Positions 25,087-33,103 of a stretch of DNA of 36,728 bases are shown here, one piece after another. The notes under the pieces were generated by a model. That model made no database searches. It was not told the origin of the DNA and saw only the letters and a program-made list of their open reading frames with translations. Position 1 is the stretch's first letter; each line of letters opens with the position of its first letter. A program made the translations under genes and the position numbers. The DNA comes from Betaproteobacteria bacterium (GTDB lineage Bacteria; Pseudomonadota; Gammaproteobacteria; Burkholderiales; Rhodocyclaceae). The DNA lies in assembly GCA_004295105.1 (NCBI GenBank), contig SHNC01000146.1:1-36728 (forward strand), given 5' to 3'.

Positions 25087-25425
25087 ATGAAGTTTCCCGT
25101 TTCCCTTTTTCGATTCGCTCCGTGTCGAGGGACTCGCATCTCGTCCCTGGCCCCCGCGCTGCTCGCGTTGCTGTTGGTCTTCGGGCCGGCGCACGCGCGT
25201 CCGCCGATGTTCGATGGCTTCCATGTCGGTGCCGACGCGCGGCAACAACGCCCCGACCGACGTTCGGACCTGCGCGAATCGCTGGCGCCGCGAGGCGATC
25301 GTGAGGAAGTCGGGCAGGGCCGTCGCAGGCTCAGCACCGAGGAGCGCAGTGCCCTGCGGCGCGATCTGCGCGATGCTATGCGTGGCGCCTACCCCGAGGA
25401 GCCCCGCCCGCGGAGGAGGAACTGA
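25087..25425 (+). CDS. Small exported basic protein of unknown function
   Basis: 112 residues. The N-terminus has a signal peptide (hydrophobic SSLAPALLALLLVFGPAHA, cleavage after AHA), leaving a mature part of about 75 residues rich in arginine, with RRRLSTEERSALRRDLRDAM near the end. Short proteins ending in a basic helix like this occur in betaproteobacteria, but I do not know their role. It is divergent from ompR, which could control it. Start ATG 25087 is preferred over an ATG at 25066 because the latter only lengthens the n-region. Codon and base use are like its neighbours. Confidence 0.65.
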   Translation: MKFPVSLFRFAPCRGTRISSLAPALLALLLVFGPAHARPPMFDGFHVGADARQQRPDRRSDLRESLAPRGDREEVGQGRRRLSTEERSALRRDLRDAMRGAYPEEPRPRRRN

Positions 25426-25478
25426 CGGGCTTCCACCCGTTAGGCCCGAATCCTTCCCAGCCGGTAGAATGCCGGCCC

Positions 25479-26171
25479 ATGAACATCCTTGCGATCGAAA
25501 CCTCTTGCGAGACGGGCAGCATTGCGCTGCTGAGCGGAGGGCATGTCGTCGACAGCGAACTTGACGGCGTCGGAACGCACTCGGAAGGCGTCCTTCCTGC
25601 CATCGACTGGCTGCTCGGTGAAGCTGGGCTCGGCGTGAGCCAGCTCGACGCGATCGCATTCGGCAGCGGACCCGGTGCGTTCACAGGCCTGCGCCTGGCT
25701 TGCGGTGTCGCCCAGGGGCTGGCGTTGGGCAGTGGCGTGGGCTTGGTCGCGGTGTGCAGCCTGGAGGCGCTCGCGGCGCAACGCTCCGAGGCTCGCCTGC
25801 TCGTGGCGACCGACGCGAGACTCGGTGAGATCTACTACTGCGCCTACGAGCGCGATGCGCAAGACATCCTGCGAGCGATCGGTGAGCCTGCGTGCGGCCG
25901 ACCCGATGCGGTGTCGCTTCCGGGCGGCACATGGTTCGGCGTGGGATCCGCATTCGGCGTACACGGTGCGGTGTTGCATTCCCGACTGGGCGACCGGCTC
26001 ATGGGTAGTGCGGCCGATGCGGTGCCGCGGGCGGCACAGGTGGCCCGGCTCGCGGCCCGCCGCGTCGCGTCGGGCGAACTGATCCCGCCGCAGCTCGCAG
26101 CGCCGCTGTACGTGCGCGACAAGGTCGCGCTGACCACCTCAGAGCGGCTCGCCACCGGAGGCAGGGCTTGA
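25479..26171 (+). CDS. tsaB: tRNA threonylcarbamoyladenosine biosynthesis protein TsaB
   Basis: 230 residues, E. coli TsaB 231. ASKHA-type N-terminus NILAIETSCETGSIALLSGG and the signature FGSGPGAFTGLRLACGVAQG are clear. TsaB is the non-catalytic partner of TsaD in making t6A37 of ANN-decoding tRNAs. A TAGAAT hexamer (25465-25470) lies only 8 bases before the ATG and no Shine-Dalgarno is visible, so the start may be nearly leaderless. Its stop overlaps the TTG start of rimI. Confidence 0.95.
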   Translation: MNILAIETSCETGSIALLSGGHVVDSELDGVGTHSEGVLPAIDWLLGEAGLGVSQLDAIAFGSGPGAFTGLRLACGVAQGLALGSGVGLVAVCSLEALAAQRSEARLLVATDARLGEIYYCAYERDAQDILRAIGEPACGRPDAVSLPGGTWFGVGSAFGVHGAVLHSRLGDRLMGSAADAVPRAAQVARLAARRVASGELIPPQLAAPLYVRDKVALTTSERLATGGRA

Positions 26172-26632
26172 TTTCACGCGCGACGTCCGGCGAGGTCGAG
26201 TTCGTGCCCATGTCCGAGGGCGATCTCGACTGGGTCGTCGCGCGCGAGCGGGAACTGCACGCCTTCCCGTGGACGCGCGGAAACTTCGCCGATTCGCTGG
26301 CGGCCGGCTACAGTTGCTGGCTGATGAAGGCCGGTGGCCAAGCGGTCGGCTACGCGGTGATGATGCTGGTGCTCGACGAGGCGCACCTGCTGGACATCAG
26401 CATCGACCGTGAAGCACAGGGTCGTGGTCACGGCGCGGCGCTGCTCGGACACCTGCGGGCCGAGGCACGGCGTCACGGCGCCACACAGTTCTTCCTCGAG
26501 GTGCGGCCCTCCAACGCGGCGGCCTTGAGCCTCTATCGCAGCAACGGGTTCGAACATGTGGGCCGCCGTCGCGACTACTACCCCGCAGCAGACGGACGCG
26601 AGGACGCCATCGTGATGAGGTGTGCCCTGTGA
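26168..26632 (+). CDS. rimI: Ribosomal protein S18 alanine N-acetyltransferase RimI
   Basis: 154 residues of the GNAT fold: LLDISIDREAQGRGHGAALL is the acetyl-CoA-binding motif A, followed by FFLEVRPSNAAALSLYRSNG and FEHVGRRRDYYP, the standard RimI C-terminus. It acetylates the N-terminal alanine of S18 and possibly other proteins. TTG 26168 is chosen because family homology begins upstream of the only nearby ATG (26210), and TTG overlaps the tsaB stop (TTGA). The tsaB-rimI pairing is common and supports the assignment. Confidence 0.92.
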   Translation: MISRATSGEVEFVPMSEGDLDWVVARERELHAFPWTRGNFADSLAAGYSCWLMKAGGQAVGYAVMMLVLDEAHLLDISIDREAQGRGHGAALLGHLRAEARRHGATQFFLEVRPSNAAALSLYRSNGFEHVGRRRDYYPAADGREDAIVMRCAL

Positions 26633-27651
26633 GCCCCGCCGCGGCGCGGCCAGTGCCCGAGCGCAACCGGCGCGGCGCGATGCTGCGCGAGATGGGACTC
26701 GGCCCGATCTGGCGACTGCGCAGGGGCGACGGGGCGGAGATGCCAGTGGCGGTGACGCAGGGCTCGGCGGCGGGCGATCCGGTGGTGGCAGCCGCCGTGA
26801 ACGTGCCGGTCCCGGCTCCGGGTCACGTGCCAGGGCCGGTTCAGGCTACCCCGGCCGCGCAGGCGGCGCAGAGGCAGGCCGCGGCCATGCCGCGCGCCGA
26901 CCGGCCTCGCTCGCCCAACCCTGCAGAGTCCGGTGACCGAGCCGCGCGCAGCGATGCGATCACCGCCGTACCTCGCGCGGTTGCACCCCACGCATCCCGC
27001 CGCGTGCTTTCCGACCTTCGCGGGCCGACTCTGCCGCGGCAGCCTGCCGGCATCGATCCCGACCGTACCAGTCGCATTGCCACCATGGGCTGGGACGAAC
27101 TCGAAGCCGACATCCGCGCCTGCACCGCCTGTGAGTTGTGCGAGCGCAGGCGCCAGGCCGTTCCGGGCGTGGGCGACCGACATGCTCGATGGATGCTGGT
27201 GGGCGAGGGGCCCGGTGGCGAGGAAGACCAGCGCGGCGAGCCTTTCGTCGGCCAGGCGGGCAAACTGCTGGACAACATGCTGGCTGCGATCGGCCTCGCA
27301 CGCGGCGAGGACGTCTACATCGCCAATGCGGTGAAATGCCGCCCGCCGCACAACCGCACGCCCGAGTCCGCCGAGCTTGCGGCCTGCCTGCCTTATCTGG
27401 AGCGCCAGATCGATCTCGTGCAGCCCGAACTACTGGTGGCCCTCGGCCGCCCGGCAGCACAGGCGCTGCTCGACATCGAGGTGCGCATCGGTGCCGCGCG
27501 TGGCAAGCTGTTCGAGCACCGCGGCATCCCGGTGGTGGTCACCTATCATCCCGCCTACCTGCTGCGCAATCCGCAGGACAAGGCCAGGGCCTGGGAAGAC
27601 CTGTGCTTCGCGCGGCGCTGCATGCGCGAGAGAGAACAAGAACAGGGATAG
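26629..27651 (+). CDS. Family 4 uracil-DNA glycosylase (4Fe-4S) with long N-terminal extension
   Basis: 340 residues. The last ~190 are the UDG family 4 domain: CTACELC (Cys165/168/171), VGEGPGGEEDQRGEPFVGQA, IANAVKCRPPHNRTP (cluster cysteine), AACLPYL and the late THPAYLL-type VTYHPAYLLRNP. It removes uracil from DNA, giving an abasic site. The first ~150 residues are Ala/Pro-rich and of low complexity after a short RRGAMLREMGLGPIWRL motif. The GTG start overlaps the rimI stop (GTGA). The extension might mediate a partner contact, for example with the replisome; no direct evidence. Confidence 0.9.
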   Translation: MSPAAARPVPERNRRGAMLREMGLGPIWRLRRGDGAEMPVAVTQGSAAGDPVVAAAVNVPVPAPGHVPGPVQATPAAQAAQRQAAAMPRADRPRSPNPAESGDRAARSDAITAVPRAVAPHASRRVLSDLRGPTLPRQPAGIDPDRTSRIATMGWDELEADIRACTACELCERRRQAVPGVGDRHARWMLVGEGPGGEEDQRGEPFVGQAGKLLDNMLAAIGLARGEDVYIANAVKCRPPHNRTPESAELAACLPYLERQIDLVQPELLVALGRPAAQALLDIEVRIGAARGKLFEHRGIPVVVTYHPAYLLRNPQDKARAWEDLCFARRCMREREQEQG

Positions 27652-27726
27652 CTGTCCCGGGCGCGTCTCGGCGGGGCGCGACGGGCCGTCGCGAATGGCG
27701 GCCGGACACCTGGCGCTACGCGGCGC

Positions 27727-28989
27727 TCAGTGCGCGCGGTCTTCCAGGAGCGATACCGCGTCGTTCTCGCGCTGGTTGAGTTCGTGACGCAACTTCACCA
27801 GGTACATCGAAACCGCGACGAAGAGGCCGAACAGGACGATCACCACATTGATCGACAGCCCCAGCATGATCAGCACGGCGTAGGTGCCGGTCATCACCAG
27901 GATCGACAGGTTTTCGTTGAAGTTCTGCACCGCGATGGAATGCCCCGCGCCCATCAGGATGTGGCCGCGGTGCTGCAGCAGCGCATTCATCGGCACCACG
28001 AAGAAGCCGGCGAGACCGCCGATCACCACCATCAGCACCATGGCGACGCGGGTGTCGGTCACCCCGATCATCGCGATGACGACGATGCCCATGGCGATGC
28101 CCAGCGGGATCACTTGCCCCGCGCGCCGCAGCGTGACGAAGCGGGCCGCCATCACGGCGCCGACCGCGATACCGATGGCGACGACCCCCTGCAGCATCGA
28201 GGCCTGCGACAGGGACAGGCCCAGATTGTGTTCGGCCCACTTGATCACGATGAACTGCAGCGTGGCACCCGCACCCCAAAATAGCGTGGTGACTGCGAGC
28301 GAGATCTGCCCCAGCTTGTCGCGCCACAGCAGCTTCAGGCAGTGGTTGAAGTCGTGGATCAGGTAGAGCGGGTTGTTCTTGAGCGGTTTGTGGTCGACGC
28401 CGGTGTCGGGAATGTAGAAATTGAACCCGGCAGCGATCAGGTAGAGCGTGCCGATCACGATGACGCTGGCCTCGAAAGCGGTGCTCACCAGCGGAAGGTC
28501 GAGCGTCAGAAGCCAGGAAGAAACGTCCTGGCGGATCAGCACGCCGCCCATCACCGTGCCGATGATGATCGCGCCCACGGTGAGACCCTCGATCCAGCCA
28601 TTGGCGATCACCAGCAGGCGGTGGGGCAGGTACTCGGTCAGGATGCCGTACTTCGCCGGCGAGTAGGCGGCGGCACCAAGACCGATCACCGCGTAGGCGA
28701 GCAGTGGATGCACCCCGAAGAACAGCAGCAGGCAGCCGCCGATCTTGATCGTGTTGCTGATCAGCATCACCCGCCACTTGGGCATCGAGTCGGCGTAGGC
28801 GCCGACGAAGGCGGCCAGCCCGACGTACGACAGCGTGAAGAAGAGCTTCAGCAGCGGCTCGTATTCCGACGGAGCGGACATGTCCCGCAGAAGGGCGATC
28901 GCGACGATGAGCAGGGCGTTGTCGGCAAGCGCGGAGAAGAACTGCGCTGCCATGATGATGTAGAAGCCGAGCGGCATCGTCTGGGCCAT
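27727..28989 (-). CDS. lplT: Lysophospholipid transporter LplT (MFS)
   Basis: 420 residues with about 12 membrane segments. The N-terminus has FYIIMAAQFFSALADNALLIV, and LGAAAYSPAKYGILTEYLP and PHRLLVIANGWIEGLT are LplT-family stretches. LplT flips lysophospholipids across the inner membrane for reacylation by Aas; an aas gene is not in the window. The Met start at 28989 fits the family N-terminus. It is transcribed divergently from the LysR gene and convergently with the glycosylase gene; no clear terminator is visible in the 75-base gap. Confidence 0.88.
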   Translation of the reverse strand: MAQTMPLGFYIIMAAQFFSALADNALLIVAIALLRDMSAPSEYEPLLKLFFTLSYVGLAAFVGAYADSMPKWRVMLISNTIKIGGCLLLFFGVHPLLAYAVIGLGAAAYSPAKYGILTEYLPHRLLVIANGWIEGLTVGAIIIGTVMGGVLIRQDVSSWLLTLDLPLVSTAFEASVIVIGTLYLIAAGFNFYIPDTGVDHKPLKNNPLYLIHDFNHCLKLLWRDKLGQISLAVTTLFWGAGATLQFIVIKWAEHNLGLSLSQASMLQGVVAIGIAVGAVMAARFVTLRRAGQVIPLGIAMGIVVIAMIGVTDTRVAMVLMVVIGGLAGFFVVPMNALLQHRGHILMGAGHSIAVQNFNENLSILVMTGTYAVLIMLGLSINVVIVLFGLFVAVSMYLVKLRHELNQRENDAVSLLEDRAH

Positions 28990-29073
28990 GCGTCGCGATA
29001 TCGGGAGCGCGGTTTATAACATGAAGCCGTCGACCATGTGACGCACGGCTGCCGCCTTCGGGTGGTGAACGGA

Positions 29074-29103
29074 TTGTTTTTGTGATCTAATTCCGTTCAT
29101 AAA
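29074..29103 (+). promoter_or_regulatory. Candidate sigma-70 promoter of the LysR gene
   Basis: TTGTTT (29074-29079) and CATAAA (29098-29103) are spaced 18 bases in the lplT-LysR spacer, 18 bases before the ATG. AGAGG at 29104-29108 can serve as the ribosome site. The region is noticeably AT-richer than the surroundings. Confidence 0.4.
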
Positions 29104-29120
29104 AGAGGCTTATCACGATC

Positions 29121-30041
29121 ATGGCAGATCGCAGACTTCAGGTTTTCCACGCCGTCGCCAAGCACGGCTCCTTCACTCGCGCGGCCGAGCATCTCTTCAT
29201 GACGCAGCCGGCGGTCACCTTCCAGATCAAGCAGCTCGAAGAGCATTTCGACACTCGGCTGCTGGATCGTGGACACGGCAAGATCAGCCTCACCCCGGCG
29301 GGCGAGCTGGTGCTGGCGTACGCGGAGCGCATTCTCGGGCTCTCCGAGGAACTCGAGTCGCGTGTGTCGGAGCTTACCGACGAACTCGCCGGTACGCTCA
29401 ACATCGGTACCAGCACGACGATCGCCGCGTACTGGCTGCCGCGCCTGCTCGAAGGCTTCAAGCGCCGCTATCCACGCGTGGTGCCGCGCGTCGTCGTCGG
29501 CAATTCGCAGTTGACGGAGGAACGCGTCGCAGCGCGCGACCTCGACATCGGCCTCATCGAGATCGTCAGCGACCAGAATTCGATCGAGCGTCGCAGTGCC
29601 GCGCGCGACGAACTGATGGTGATCTGCAGTGCTGACCATCCGCTGGCCGGCTTCGAGCGCCTGAGGGCGGAGGATCTCGTCGGCCATCCCTTCATCAACC
29701 GTGACACGGGCAACGCCATTCGCCAGTTATCGGAAGAGTTCTTTGCCGCGGCCGGAATCCAGATGAGCGAGGTCCCGCTATGCGCCGAGCTGGGCAGCCT
29801 CGCGACGGTGAAGCATCTGGCCGCCGAGGGCATGGGCTTCGGCATCGCGTCGCGGGTCGCGATCCAGCGTGACGTGCGCGAGGGCAAGCTGGTGGCGATC
29901 CCGCTCGAGCCCAGGCTGTACACACCGCTCGAGGTCATCATCCCGCGTGACAAGTTCCGCTCCCGCCTCATCACCACCTTTGCCGATTTCGCCTGCGAGG
30001 AACTCTCGAGGATGGCTCGAGAAGTCGAAAGGGCGGATTGA
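29121..30041 (+). CDS. LysR-family transcriptional regulator
   Basis: 306 residues. N-terminal winged helix (RRLQVFHAVAKHGSFTRAAEHL, then TQPAVTFQIKQLEEHFDTRL) and a periplasmic-binding-protein-like effector domain (GTLNIGTSTTIAAYWLPRLL). The C-terminal effector part resembles CbbR/CysL-type members, but the effector and targets cannot be read. It is divergent from lplT and its TGA overlaps the radA ATG (TGATG), which suggests radA is transcribed with it. Autoregulation through the shared spacer is the usual arrangement. Confidence 0.9.
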   Translation: MADRRLQVFHAVAKHGSFTRAAEHLFMTQPAVTFQIKQLEEHFDTRLLDRGHGKISLTPAGELVLAYAERILGLSEELESRVSELTDELAGTLNIGTSTTIAAYWLPRLLEGFKRRYPRVVPRVVVGNSQLTEERVAARDLDIGLIEIVSDQNSIERRSAARDELMVICSADHPLAGFERLRAEDLVGHPFINRDTGNAIRQLSEEFFAAAGIQMSEVPLCAELGSLATVKHLAAEGMGFGIASRVAIQRDVREGKLVAIPLEPRLYTPLEVIIPRDKFRSRLITTFADFACEELSRMAREVERAD

Positions 30042-31411
30042 TGGCCAAATCCCGGACGGCCTACATCTGCTCCGAATGCGGTGCGCAGCTCGCCCGCTGG
30101 CAGGGGCAGTGTCCGCAGTGCCAGGCCTGGAACACGCTGGTGGAGGGGGTAGTGGAGCCGACGCCGGCGGCGGGCGGGCGCTTTGCTGCAATCGCCGGGC
30201 AGACCAGCCGCCTGCAGCCGCTGTCTTCCCTGCAGCCGCGCGAGGAACCGCGCCAGCCCACCGGCCTCGACGAATTCGATCGGGTGCTCGGTGGTGGGCT
30301 CGTCGGCGGCGGAGTGGTGCTGATCGGCGGTGACCCGGGCATCGGCAAGTCCACCCTGTTGCTGCAGGCGCTGGCGCACCTCGCGGGCAGCCAGAGCGCC
30401 GTGTATGTCAGCGGCGAGGAGTCGGGCGAGCAGGTGGCGCTGCGTGCGCAGCGCTTGCAGCTTGCGCCCTCGCCGCTGCAAATGCTGGCCGAGATCAACC
30501 TGGAGCGCATCCTCGCTGCGCTGCGCGACAGCCGTCCGCGCGTGGCGGTGATCGACTCCATCCAGACGGTGTATTCCGAGACCTTGCAGTCGGCGCCGGG
30601 TTCGGTCGCCCAGGTGCGCGAATGCGCGGCGCAACTCACCCGCTTCGCCAAGCAGAGCGGCACCAGCCTCATCATCGTCGGTCACGTCACCAAGGACGGC
30701 ACGCTGGCAGGCCCGCGGGTGCTGGAGCACATCGTCGACACCGTGCTGTATTTCGAGGGCGACACGCATTCCAGCTTCCGCCTGATACGCGCGTTCAAGA
30801 ACCGCTTCGGCGCGGTGAATGAACTGGGCGTGTTCGCGATGACCGAACGTGGGCTGCGCGGCGTGTCCAACCCTTCGGCCATCTTCCTGTCGCAGCACGG
30901 CCAGCAGGTGCCGGGCAGTTGCGTTCTGGTCACGCAGGAGGGAACGCGGCCGCTGCTGGTCGAGATCCAGGCATTGGTCGATGCGGCGCACAGCCCCAAC
31001 CCCCGGCGGCTGTCGGTGGGCCTGGAGCCGACCCGCCTGGCGATGTTGCTGGCGGTGCTGCATCGGCACGCCGGTATCGCCTGTTTCGACCAGGACGTGT
31101 TCGTAAATGCGGTCGGCGGTGTGAAAATCGCGGAACCAGCCGCCGACCTCGCCATCCTGTTCGCCATCGTGTCCTCGCTGCGCAGCCGTCCTCTGCGGCG
31201 CGGCCTTGCGGTGTTCGGCGAGGTGGGACTGGCCGGCGAGATCCGCCCGGCGCCGCGCGGCCAGGAGCGGTTGAAGGAGGCGGCCAAGCTCGGCTTCGAC
31301 GTCGCCATCGTTCCCAAGGCCAACGCGCCGAAGCAGGCGCCCGAGGGGATGAGGGTGCTTGCCGTCGAGCGTGTCGAGGAAGCGCTGGAGCGGCTGCGCG
31401 ACCTGGAATGA
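30041..31411 (+). CDS. radA: DNA repair protein RadA
   Basis: 456 residues. A C4 zinc finger (Cys10, Cys13, Cys24, Cys27) is followed by the RecA-like ATPase with Walker A GGDPGIGKST (about 97-106), Walker B VAVIDSIQTVY, the RadA-specific KNRFGAVNELGVF near residue 255, and a Lon-like C-terminal domain (GGVKIAEPAADLAI). RadA is a DnaB-type helicase helping branch migration in recombination. ATG 30041 overlaps the LysR stop. It is followed after 49 bases by the NYN/LOTUS gene. Confidence 0.95.
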   Translation: MAKSRTAYICSECGAQLARWQGQCPQCQAWNTLVEGVVEPTPAAGGRFAAIAGQTSRLQPLSSLQPREEPRQPTGLDEFDRVLGGGLVGGGVVLIGGDPGIGKSTLLLQALAHLAGSQSAVYVSGEESGEQVALRAQRLQLAPSPLQMLAEINLERILAALRDSRPRVAVIDSIQTVYSETLQSAPGSVAQVRECAAQLTRFAKQSGTSLIIVGHVTKDGTLAGPRVLEHIVDTVLYFEGDTHSSFRLIRAFKNRFGAVNELGVFAMTERGLRGVSNPSAIFLSQHGQQVPGSCVLVTQEGTRPLLVEIQALVDAAHSPNPRRLSVGLEPTRLAMLLAVLHRHAGIACFDQDVFVNAVGGVKIAEPAADLAILFAIVSSLRSRPLRRGLAVFGEVGLAGEIRPAPRGQERLKEAAKLGFDVAIVPKANAPKQAPEGMRVLAVERVEEALERLRDLE

Positions 31412-31460
31412 GAATTCGTTCGCCACGCACCGTGCGTTCGCGGACCTAATGGAGAAAATC

Positions 31461-32939
31461 ATGGCCTCTTCGCCCGACAGCGTCAGCATGGCGCTGTTCT
31501 GCGACTTCGAGAACGTCGCGCTCGGCGTGCGCGACGCCAACTACGAGAAGTTCGACATCAAGCGCGTGCTCGAGCGCCTGCTGCTCAAGGGCAGCATCGT
31601 CGTCAAGAAGGCGTACTGCGACTGGGATCGCTACAAGAGTTTCAAGGCTTCGATGCACGAGGCCAATTTCGAACTGATCGAGATCCCCCATGTGCGGCAG
31701 TCGGGCAAGAATTCTGCCGACATCCGCCTCGTCGTCGATGCGCTCGACCTGTGCTACACCAAGTCGCATGTCGACACGTTCGTCATCATCAGCGGTGACT
31801 CCGATTTTTCACCGCTGGTGTCCAAGCTGCGCGAGAACGCGAAGCAGGTGATCGGCGTCGGCGTCAAGCAATCCACTTCCGACCTGCTGATCGCCAACTG
31901 CGACGAGTTCATCTTCTACGACGACCTGGTGCGCGAGAGCCAGCGCGCGGCGAAGAAGGAGGCGCGCGAGACACAGGCTTCCGCCAAGCGCTCGCCCGAG
32001 GAAGAAAGGCGCCGCCGTGAGGAGGTCGAGGCGCGCAAGGCGCAGGCCATCGAGTTCGCCGTGCAGACTTTCGACGCCCTGTACGCCGAACGGGGGGACA
32101 CCAGCAAGATCTGGGCGTCGGTGCTGAAGGAGGCGATGAAGCGGCGCAAGCCCGATTTCAGCGAGTCGTACTACGGTTTTCGTGCCTTCGGCAACCTGCT
32201 CGAGGAAGCGCGCGCGCGCGGGCTGCTCGACTTCACGCGCGACGACAAGGGGCGCACCATCGTGTCCCGCGGTTCGGCGGAGGTCGGACGCAGCGACGTC
32301 GTCAACGGCCGCCCGTCGGTCGAGCCGGCGGAAGTCCAGATCGACACCGTTGCAATGCTGCAGGGCATCGAGGCTGTGCCCGAGGCGCCGCCGCCGGTGG
32401 AGCCGGACGCAGTGCCGCACTTGGTTCCCGAGCGCGGCGGACGCAAGCCTGCGAAGGAACAGCGCCGGCGTGGCCGCAAGACCGGCGAGCCGGTTCCTGC
32501 TGCGGGCGAGACCGCCGCAGGCGACATGGGCTCGCTGCCCGAGGTGCTGGGGCAGGTGGCAGCCGCAGCGCCAGAAGCCGACAGCGGCCCCCAATCCGTC
32601 GTGCCGACCGCCACCGAGGAACCCGCCAGCCAGAAGCGGAAGTCGGGTTCGGCGCGCGCAGGCACTGCGCGCAGGCGCGGCCGCAAGTCCGCCGAGGAGC
32701 CGGCTGCGGCCGACCACGCGCCGGCCCCTGCGACAGGCGACGCCTCAGCGGTCGCTGCCGTGATCGCCCAGGGCGAGACCCCGGCAACGGCCGACGCGCC
32801 CGCGCCGAGGCCGGCAGCGGAAGCCGAGCCTGTCGTCCCCGCTGCGGGTGCCGAGGCGGCGGCGAAGAAGCCGCGCAAGCCGGCAAGCCGCGGGCGCCGC
32901 CCGCGCAAGATGGAACTGCCGCCGGACGCCGTCGAGTAG
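31461..32939 (+). CDS. NYN (PIN-like) and OST-HTH/LOTUS domain protein with basic Ala/Pro tail
   Basis: 492 residues. NYN domain (about 8-155) with all acidic positions: Asp15 (FCDFEN), Asp87 (NSADIRLVVDAL), Asp113 and Asp115 (SGDSDF). A charged helical stretch (about 158-195) leads to an OST-HTH-like region (about 197-270). The last ~210 residues are low complexity, rich in Ala, Pro and Glu, with repeated basic runs such as RRRGRKTGEP, ARRRGRKSAEE and SRGRRPRKME, resembling AT-hooks. NYN domains are usually RNases and LOTUS domains bind RNA. ATG 31461 is preceded by TGGAGA; the ATG at 31449 is an alternative. Substrate unknown. Confidence 0.85.
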   Translation: MASSPDSVSMALFCDFENVALGVRDANYEKFDIKRVLERLLLKGSIVVKKAYCDWDRYKSFKASMHEANFELIEIPHVRQSGKNSADIRLVVDALDLCYTKSHVDTFVIISGDSDFSPLVSKLRENAKQVIGVGVKQSTSDLLIANCDEFIFYDDLVRESQRAAKKEARETQASAKRSPEEERRRREEVEARKAQAIEFAVQTFDALYAERGDTSKIWASVLKEAMKRRKPDFSESYYGFRAFGNLLEEARARGLLDFTRDDKGRTIVSRGSAEVGRSDVVNGRPSVEPAEVQIDTVAMLQGIEAVPEAPPPVEPDAVPHLVPERGGRKPAKEQRRRGRKTGEPVPAAGETAAGDMGSLPEVLGQVAAAAPEADSGPQSVVPTATEEPASQKRKSGSARAGTARRRGRKSAEEPAAADHAPAPATGDASAVAAVIAQGETPATADAPAPRPAAEAEPVVPAAGAEAAAKKPRKPASRGRRPRKMELPPDAVE

Positions 32940-33103
32940 ACGGCAGATGCGACCGGCGCCGACGCCCACGGAATGAGGCGACGGCAACACGGAGCCCGGC
33001 GGCATGGCGTCCGATGCGCGGCGCCAATCTCTCGGCTTTCGGGCAGCCGGGCGTGGTCGGGCAGCCCGCCGGTGCGTCTGCGCCGATCGCCTTCAGGCTG
33101 CGC

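Noticed and set aside
29468-31540. A 690-codon open frame on the minus strand opposite the LysR gene and radA
   Set aside because: Shadow of the LysR and RadA genes; composition follows the complement of their codons.
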